Of a stretch of DNA of 64,000 nucleotides, positions 57,278 through 64,000 are shown in pieces; position 1 is the first letter of the stretch; every line of letters begins with the position of its first letter. The notes below the pieces were generated by a model that saw nothing but the letters and a program-made list of their open reading frames with translations, was not told where the DNA came from and did no database searches. Origin of the DNA: Cunninghamella blakesleeana (Eukaryota > Mucoromycota > Mucoromycetes > Mucorales > Cunninghamellaceae). Where the stretch lies: assembly GCA_017871115.1 (NCBI GenBank), contig JAFCIZ010000002.1, positions 2,439,501-2,503,500 of the forward strand, in the 5' to 3' direction. A program made the translations under genes and the position numbers.

Positions 57278-57868
57278 AAAATAATAATAATAATAATTCA
57301 TTTGTACCGAAAAACCGATTTCCTTTTTCATCCACGTTTATTAAATGGGTTACACTCTTTTTATTTTTATTTTTTTGAAAGTTAAAAAATAGTTTAGTTT
57401 TTTTTATGAACCCTTTTTTAAACGTTATCTTTTTAATATTCTAATAAAAAATTTTAAGGGTAGAAAATAATAACAATAATAAAAGCGTTTTGATACTATA
57501 TTTATATATGGGAGAAAAAAGCAAAAAAAAGTCTATTTATTTTTTATTAAAAAATAACTATATATATAAATATATAAATATTTTATTATTACTATATAAT
57601 TAAATTAAGTGCAAATAAAATATATATTATTAAAATAATAATAATAATAATATGATTGTATTTAATAGTTGGGGTTGGATAGTGAATGAGTGTAAATTTT
57701 TTTTAAAAAAAAAACGAAAAAAAAGAAACATAAATGAAAAAATGAAAGTAATAAATAAAAAAAAAAAAAAAGTAATAATAAATCAATAAAAAGAAAAAAA
57801 AAATAAGAGTAATAATAGTAAAATAATATTATAATAATAATAGTAATAATAGTAATAATAATAATAAT

Positions 57869-57910
<42 letters not shown>

Positions 57911-58019
57911 AAGGTAAATAATAAAACAATAGTAATATACTAATGAAAATGAAAATAAAGAAATTTTAAAAAAAGAAAAAATACAGATGGCGAAAAAAGG
58001 AACCAATTATTTTTTTTTT
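57278..58019. other. Convergent 3' region with AT and AAT repeats
   Basis: 742 bp between RapGAP and Galpha stop codons. (AAT)n/(TA)n compound repeat at about 57820-57903 and poly(A) near 57756-57771. No gene. Confidence 0.65.
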
Positions 58020-59487
58020 CTACATTAAACCAACATCACGTAAATTTTCATGAACAACAATAGAATTGATAGCCGACATGACGAAGGTGATTTGTTTTGT
58101 ATCTGTAGCGCAAGTGAAATGGGTATAAACTTGTTTAGTATCAGCACGAGTATTTAAAGAAACAAAACGTTGTAAAAGGTATTGACAAGCAGCTTCATAA
58201 CGATCTCCACCAGTATAATCATCAAAATAACGACTCATGGGTGATTTCACGATTTTTTCTGCAAATAAATCAATTTTGTTGAGGAATAAAATAATAGATG
58301 TCTTAATAAACCATCTTGAATTACAAATGGAATCGAATAAGGTTAAAGATTCAGATAAACGATTGACACTTTCATCTTCAAACAAGACTTGATCATATTC
58401 AGAGATAGCTACTAAGAATACTAAGGCTGTAACGTTTTCAAAGCAATGAATCCATTTTTTACGTTCGGATCTTTGCCCACCAACGTCCAACATACGATAA
58501 GTTAAATCTCCAATCACAAATGTTGTTTCTGTAATCCCAGTTGATTTCACTCGTGAACGTAATACATCTTGATCACTTGGTATATAATTAGGTTGTCCAA
58601 TACGTAAAATAGAATCAAAGTAACTATATCAATTTAATAAAAAGAAAAAGAGTGGAAAGATTAAAAAATGATGGATTAGAAATTAATTATGGTGATTTCT
58701 TTCTATATATATTTATATATAGAACTTACTATTTAGCAGAATCGTTTAACTGAAATTCATTTGATCTTGATACACATTCTTTGACAGCAGGATCATCCCA
58801 TAAGGCAGCAATTGCTTCCACTAATTCATGGGCCATATAGTCTACTTGAGGATGAGCTTCCATGATCAAACGTTGATGTATTTCATTTCCAGGGTTTTTA
58901 AATGTCAAACCTAAAGTCACCATTCCTTCTAATGTAGCCCGCATAGATTGCATTGTATTTGAAAAAATAACTTCTTTAAAGCTTTCTCTTTCTTCTGATG
59001 TAAATCCACCATCATGAATTAATTTCATTTGTTTTAAAATTGTTGATTTTCCAGATTCCCCAGCACCTAAAATAATAATATAATTTTTTAATTAGCCATT
59101 ATCATCATATTAGTAAAATATATATTTTAAATTTTTTAAATCCCCGTTCATATAATAGTTAACATTGATTGACTAGGTAAAGAAACCCAGCTCGTGTTAA
59201 AAATTATTATCAAAAAAAAAAAAAATTAACCAATCGAATAATTTTTCTTTTTTTTTTTTTTCCCTCTTCCCTTTAATATTGTATGTCTTTTTTTTTTTTA
59301 TAAAAGATAAATATATATGTATATGTATATGTATATATATATGTGTGTGTACATATATATATAACATACCTAGTAATAACATTTTAATTTCAGACTTTAA
59401 ATGAGCACGATCACGTTTAATTTGTGTTTCAATTTCTTGATGTCGTTGCTTTTCTTCAACTTTTTCTGCAGATAAACAGCACCCCAT
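58020..59487 (-). CDS. Heterotrimeric G-protein alpha subunit
   Basis: Receptor-coupled GTPase of the Galpha family. Three exons (59370-59487, 58730-59066, 58020-58623) give 352 residues, the normal size. MGCCLS offers an N-myristoylation Gly and palmitoylation Cys. The P-loop GAGESGKST starts at residue 40. Switch I carries [12 protein letters not shown] with the catalytic Arg near 176, and switch II is [12 protein letters not shown] with Gln near 202. FLNKIDLF is the NKxD motif and TCATDT the TCAT motif. The C-terminus reads NLRDVGLM. It lacks the Cys at position -4 that is ADP-ribosylated by pertussis toxin in Gi-type subunits. Receptor and effector are unknown. Confidence 0.96.
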
Positions 59488-60753
59488 TTTTTCTTTATTA
59501 TTATATTATTATTATTATTTATTAGTTGATAAAGTTAAAAAAACGATTAATTGTTTGTTGTTGTTTCGACAAATAATATTGATACGTTGTTGATATAATT
59601 AAATGAATAAGTTTATGATTTTTTATATTGTGATGCGTTTTATTGTTGTAGATAAATGTATTTTTAGTAATATGCTAATATTATTATTATAGTTGTTGTT
59701 ATTTATTATCTATTGTTATTATGTTAAATGAGAAGAAGGGAATGAATGATTATTATTATGTATTATTATTATTAAAAGTGGGGAGAGAGAAGAAAAAGGA
59801 AGAAGAAAAATAATAATAAACAAAAATGTGAAGAACAAAGAAAAAAGAAGAAAAGGAAAAAGGAAAGAAAAAAAATAGGTAAGTTTAAAAAAAATAAAAA
59901 TAAATAGAGATAAAAATAAAGTCAGATACCAAATCAAAATTTAAAAAAATAAATTAAAAAACCCATCCACTACAATTTTTTTTTTTTCCTCACTAATCAT
60001 AAAAAGAAAAACAATTAAATCTCTTGCCTTTTTGTTTTTTAATATTAAAATATTAATATTAATATTATCATTATTTTTTGTTAAACTGTATACAAGTCTT
60101 TTTTATTTAAATATTCATTTTTTTATCTTACCTTAGTCTTTTTTTTTTTCCCTCGATTTGAACACAAAAAAGACTATTCCCGATATTTAGGTTACGCTTT
60201 GAGTTACCATAATATAATAATAAAAAATAAAAAAAATGCCAACCATGATAACCGCCCTTGAGCCGGTATTTACAATTTTTTAGTAAATTGGCATTCATTC
60301 CGGTTCCCCGTTTGTGTGAACCTCATCCCTTTTGTCAAACCAATACTTCAATTAGTGATTATTACTATTTTATGAAATCATCATATCATCTTTTTATTTT
60401 TATTTTATTTAAACTTTTGTTTTTATTATTATTATTATTACGGTTATTTTAACCCATATTCCCCTTATTTTATTTTTCTCAGGGTTTTTATCTGTTCGGA
60501 ATTTGCTTCATTTATATTTCTTTCGCTCACACACACACGCTGCATATGTAACTATAATTATTATATTATATTATACATCATACATACATAAGTATTTATT
60601 TGTATGTATATTTATATACAAAAATAATAATAAATAAAAATCTTATCTTCTTTTTGTTTTTGTTTATGTATTTTTTTTTTTTTTTTTTTTGATTTTTTCA
60701 TTTTTCTATTATTATACTTTTTTAATAACTAAACTAAGTGATATATATGTATA
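59488..60753. other. Intergenic region
   Basis: 1.27 kb carrying the Galpha upstream region and the 3' flank of the ankyrin-PX gene. It contains purine-rich blocks on + (59780-59880) and a palindromic AATATTAATATTAATATT run near 60047-60067. The patch at about 60235-60350 is less AT-rich (it includes ACCGCCCTTGAGCCGG) but has no supportable frame. No gene recognised. Confidence 0.55.
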
Positions 60754-61581
60754 TCATGATTTCGTTTGCCCATTTTTTTTATTTGCCACATGTACCCAAG
60801 TTTCCATTAGACATCTTAGTTTAAGCTTTTCCATTTTTAGCTGTCGCCTAGCATAAGAGCGTATAGTCTTCATCATTTCGTTAGGATATTCCCTTTGATA
60901 ATGTGCCAATTCATCCGAGATAATATGATGCGATTGATTAATTTGGTTTATAGTACTTTGAAGTGTTATCAGTGTCTATTATTATAAATATATAATAAAA
61001 TAACCCATTTATTATAATGAAAACGGCCATTATTATTATTATTATTATTATAATTTTACTTTATTTTACCTTGTTAATATTCTCTTTTTCACGTGTAACT
61101 TGTTTTGATTGTTCCATTGTTGAAAACAATCCATTCCAGGATGAATATTGTCCTTTTTGTAATGATTCACGTTGCTTTTCTAATAATTTTACTAGCTCCG
61201 CTCTTTTTTTTAATAATAAAAAAGGATGCTCTAGAGAAACCTAAGAAAAAAAGAAAGAAAAAAAAAAGTTGCTTATTTTTTAGATCTCCGGTTACTTTTT
61301 TTTTTTTTTTTAAATTGAATACAGTTTTATATTTTATTTTACTATCCCCCCCAAAAAAAACATCAACTTACCAATACACCATTTGAAATATCATTTCTAG
61401 ATTCAATAGTATTCATCAATGATTGAAATGGCGATACGTACTAAAAATATAATAAGAATAAAAAAAATCATTTTAGTTAATTAAAAATTACATATAAATA
61501 ATAACAATCACCCTTAACATAAAATGATGATAGTATTGTTACACAAATGAGATATACATATATATATAGACAAACATTATT

Positions 61582-61614
<33 letters not shown>

Positions 61615-61630
61615 CTATTATTATTAATAA

Positions 61631-61678
<48 letters not shown>

Positions 61679-64000
61679 TATTTATTTACCATTTTATCGC
61701 AGGCTAGACTTGCACATAATTTGATCCCCATCCTAGTGTCATTTCCAAGAAATGTCAATTGATTAAAATCTTGTGTTACTTTATCCAATGCATCATTGAA
61801 TCCTATTTGACATATACCCATTTAATTAAAAAAAATTAAATAAAAAAAAAAGATTTTTTGTTGAGCAGGTTAGTTTTTATATTATTCATTAAAATTATTA
61901 TTATTTTTGGATCATTTAATTGCTTTTATTTTATTTTATTACATACCTTGTTGATATAATTGTACATAATTACCATGTTGTACTAAACCATATAATCCAT
62001 CTCTTATAGGTTGAATCATTCTTTGGATATAAGTTAAAAAATAAGATTCATCAAAGTCTTCTGAATGATGAGATATTGCAGATGTATAAGAACTTAATTT
62101 TTCAATCATTAAATTTCTCTTTGAAAAGGATTTATCATGAATAGCCATTTTCTAATAAGATAAAAATAGATGATTTTATTAACAAATGAATAGATAAGAT
62201 TCGTTTATATATATATATATATATACATCTATGAAAACTTACATTTAATTCTTGACTTCTTACAAAGGATTGTACTTGATCATGTTTACGTAATAAAGGA
62301 TGCCTTTGTAAATAATCCATAAATTGAGTGATTTTTGTTAATGCAGATTCTAATAATACTCTTGGAGGTGGTTCTAAATCTACATTATTAGGGTGATAAA
62401 GCGTTGCAAGGGTTGGTAAAAATAATTCTGGTATTTCATTCAATAATTCTTGACGTAAAAATATAAAGTCTTCTAATGATCGCTCTATGGTTGTAAAATG
62501 AATTAGATCCGATGTCTATTTATGTGTTTATTTATTTTATTTTAAAAAAAAAATAAAATAAAATAAACAAATTAATAAAAAAGAAAGTAAAGAAAAGCCA
62601 TTAAATAAATTATTATCAATGTATATTATTATAATTATCATTATTATGGTTATAATTAGTACCTTTCTACTTTTAATAACAAAACGAACAGGATCCGATT
62701 TAACACGAGTAACAGCCCATAAACGATAAAACCGATCGTTTTTATCCGAATGAAAACGAGAAATGGTGATTGTTTTTAAATACCAAGTTTCAAAAATAGA
62801 TATTATTTCATCATCTTGACATAAGTCAATTGGCCGTTGACCAGCATCATTTAATGCATTCATATTGGCACCTGATTTTAAAAGACATTCTATAAATAAA
62901 CGACAGGTTTCAACAGAAACACGATTTCGTATCATATTAACCTTTAATGGTAGTAAAATAGATGGTGGTGGTGTAGATGAAGGTGTTATACATTGTTGTT
63001 GATCAGGGCGTACATAATGATCATTTTCTTTCATTGAACTAGATGACGATTGTGACAATGGTAAGGTTAATAATGTAGCTACTAAATGTAAAGGTGTATT
63101 TCCATAAAGTCGATCTCGAATATGTACTAAATCACGTAATGGGTAAACTAAATGATCTATATACCACTGTATTCTTGCTGTTTTTTTACTAGTATCCTCT
63201 TTCTCCTCTTCTTCATCATCTTCTAATTTATCCAATAAATACAAATGGCAAGCAATATAATGTAATCCGGATTGCCCATTACTATCTAAACGAAATTGAT
63301 CAATTTTAGGATGATTTAATAAAGACGCCATAGCATGTAATCTTCCATGATATGCCCAAGTTAACCAAGGTGATCTCCCAAAAGAATCAATGGTATCAAT
63401 CATATCGTCACTATAATGAATTAAACAAACCTGATCCCGACATAAATGATAAAATGTTTCATGAAGATGATTTGGTTGATGTTTTGCTGAAGGAGGCAAT
63501 TGTGTCAATAAATAATGTAACATACTGTGTGAATAAGGTGACCTTAAACAAGCCAAATGCAACGCTGTATTACCCAAATCGTCCGTGATATCTAACAATG
63601 CCCCATGATCTATTAAAATCTTCAAGATGGTAGGATCTTCATGATAGTAAGAAGCAATATGAACAGCAGTTCGACAATGATAGCGTGATTTACTCTTTGC
63701 ATTGATTTGATCTGGTTGCCATGGATAAGTGTCTAATATATATTTGACCAAAGTAATATTGCCTGATAAAACTGCCAACATTAATGTTGTTTCTCCATCA
63801 TCATTTTTAACTGTTGTCATTGATTCAAACTGTGCCAAAAACGGAATATCTATTAATTTTCCATATTTACATGCTACTAACAAAGGTGTATTACCCTGTT
63901 GATCACGTATAACAAAAGAGATAGGTGGGGGTGTATGGCACTGAAAATAAACTGTTTTTAATTCCAGTGATGAGAATGTATTTTGATTGTTATTATTATC
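60754..64000 (-). CDS. Ankyrin-repeat/PX/BAR-like protein (5' end beyond window)
   Basis: Seven exons are visible on the minus strand: 62663-64000 (open to the edge), 62243-62515, 61947-62151, 61690-61802, 61372-61440, 61070-61240 and 60754-60975; 796 residues without the true N-terminus. The first part has ankyrin-type repeats: GNTPLLVACKYGK, GETTLMLAVLSGNITLVKYI, TAVHIASYYHED, GNTALHLACLR, GQSGLHYIACH, YGNTPLHLVATLL and NALNDAGQRPIDLC. A PX-like phosphoinositide-binding module follows (YRLWAVTRVKSDPVRFVIKS, TIERSLEDFIFLRQELL, LPTLATLYHPNNV, LQRHPLLRKHDQVQSFV). The remaining 330 residues are helical with heptad-like stretches (LLLKKRAELVKLLEKQRESL), consistent with a BAR-type membrane-binding region as in sorting nexins. 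A role in endosomal sorting is inferred from that order of domains. Confidence 0.85.

Noticed and set aside
59197..59487. Unspliced 96-aa reading of the Galpha first exon
   Set aside because: It runs into TA-rich intron sequence; splicing at 59370 restores the P-loop GAGESGKST.

Overview
The window is nuclear DNA of a fungus. Genes are split by many short GT-AG introns (roughly 45-230 bp), intergenic DNA is extremely AT-rich, and proteins carry runs of Asn, Gln, His and Ser. The set of orthologues (Sec24, Atg27, Imp2, Dbp5, Yck-type casein kinase, Cdc50, polyubiquitin, fungal Galpha) together with animal-like features (KDM4-type demethylase with extended PHD and Tudor-like parts, TRF-like telobox proteins, RapGAP, TALE homeobox) fits an early-diverging fungus. 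My guess is Mucoromycota; the genus cannot be named from this alone.

Layout. 1-194: 3' end of an unidentified + gene. 1129-2229: an odd, GC-richer, intronless minus ORF with an F-box-like start and foreign-looking codon use. 2732-4349: SDH2 (+), convergent with a Yck-type casein kinase I (4945-6486, -). 7800-9290: UDP-glucose 4-epimerase (-). 10169-17579: three related genes: an acidic-tail protein (-), a Myb/telobox protein (+) and a second Myb/telobox protein (-). 17884-21904 SEC24 (+); 22291-23310 IMP2 (+); 23585-25256 HAD hydrolase (-); 25786-28402 DBP5 (-); 29170-29862 polyubiquitin (+); 31330-33036 TALE homeobox factor (-). 33037-38296 is a 5.3 kb gene desert that contains an old tandem duplication. 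38297-40979 bZIP factor (+); 41426-43268 ATG27 (-); 43613-45261 CDC50 (-); 46282-49243 KDM4-like demethylase (-); 49554-50538 SDF2-like MIR protein (+); 50836-51982 mitoribosomal mL44 (-); 53528-57277 RapGAP (+); 58020-59487 Galpha (-); 60754-64000 ankyrin-PX sorting-nexin-like protein (-), cut by the right edge.

Most genes are unrelated housekeeping or regulatory genes, and no operon logic applies. The exception is 10.2-17.6 kb. I reconstructed the exons of all three genes there. Their N-terminal regions align by motif and by intron phase. Two end in a Tbf1/TRF-like telobox Myb domain. The third has lost the Myb domain and gained a roughly 740-residue acidic Ser/Asn-rich tail with SUMO-interaction-like motifs. 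I read this as a locally duplicated family of candidate telomere- or repeat-binding proteins. It is the most interesting system in the window.

Most genes here are split, so each CDS is given as its full genomic span with the exon coordinates in the evidence. Exon joins were inferred by eye from splice sites, reading phase and family motifs; an individual boundary could be off by a base or, rarely, by an alternative site.
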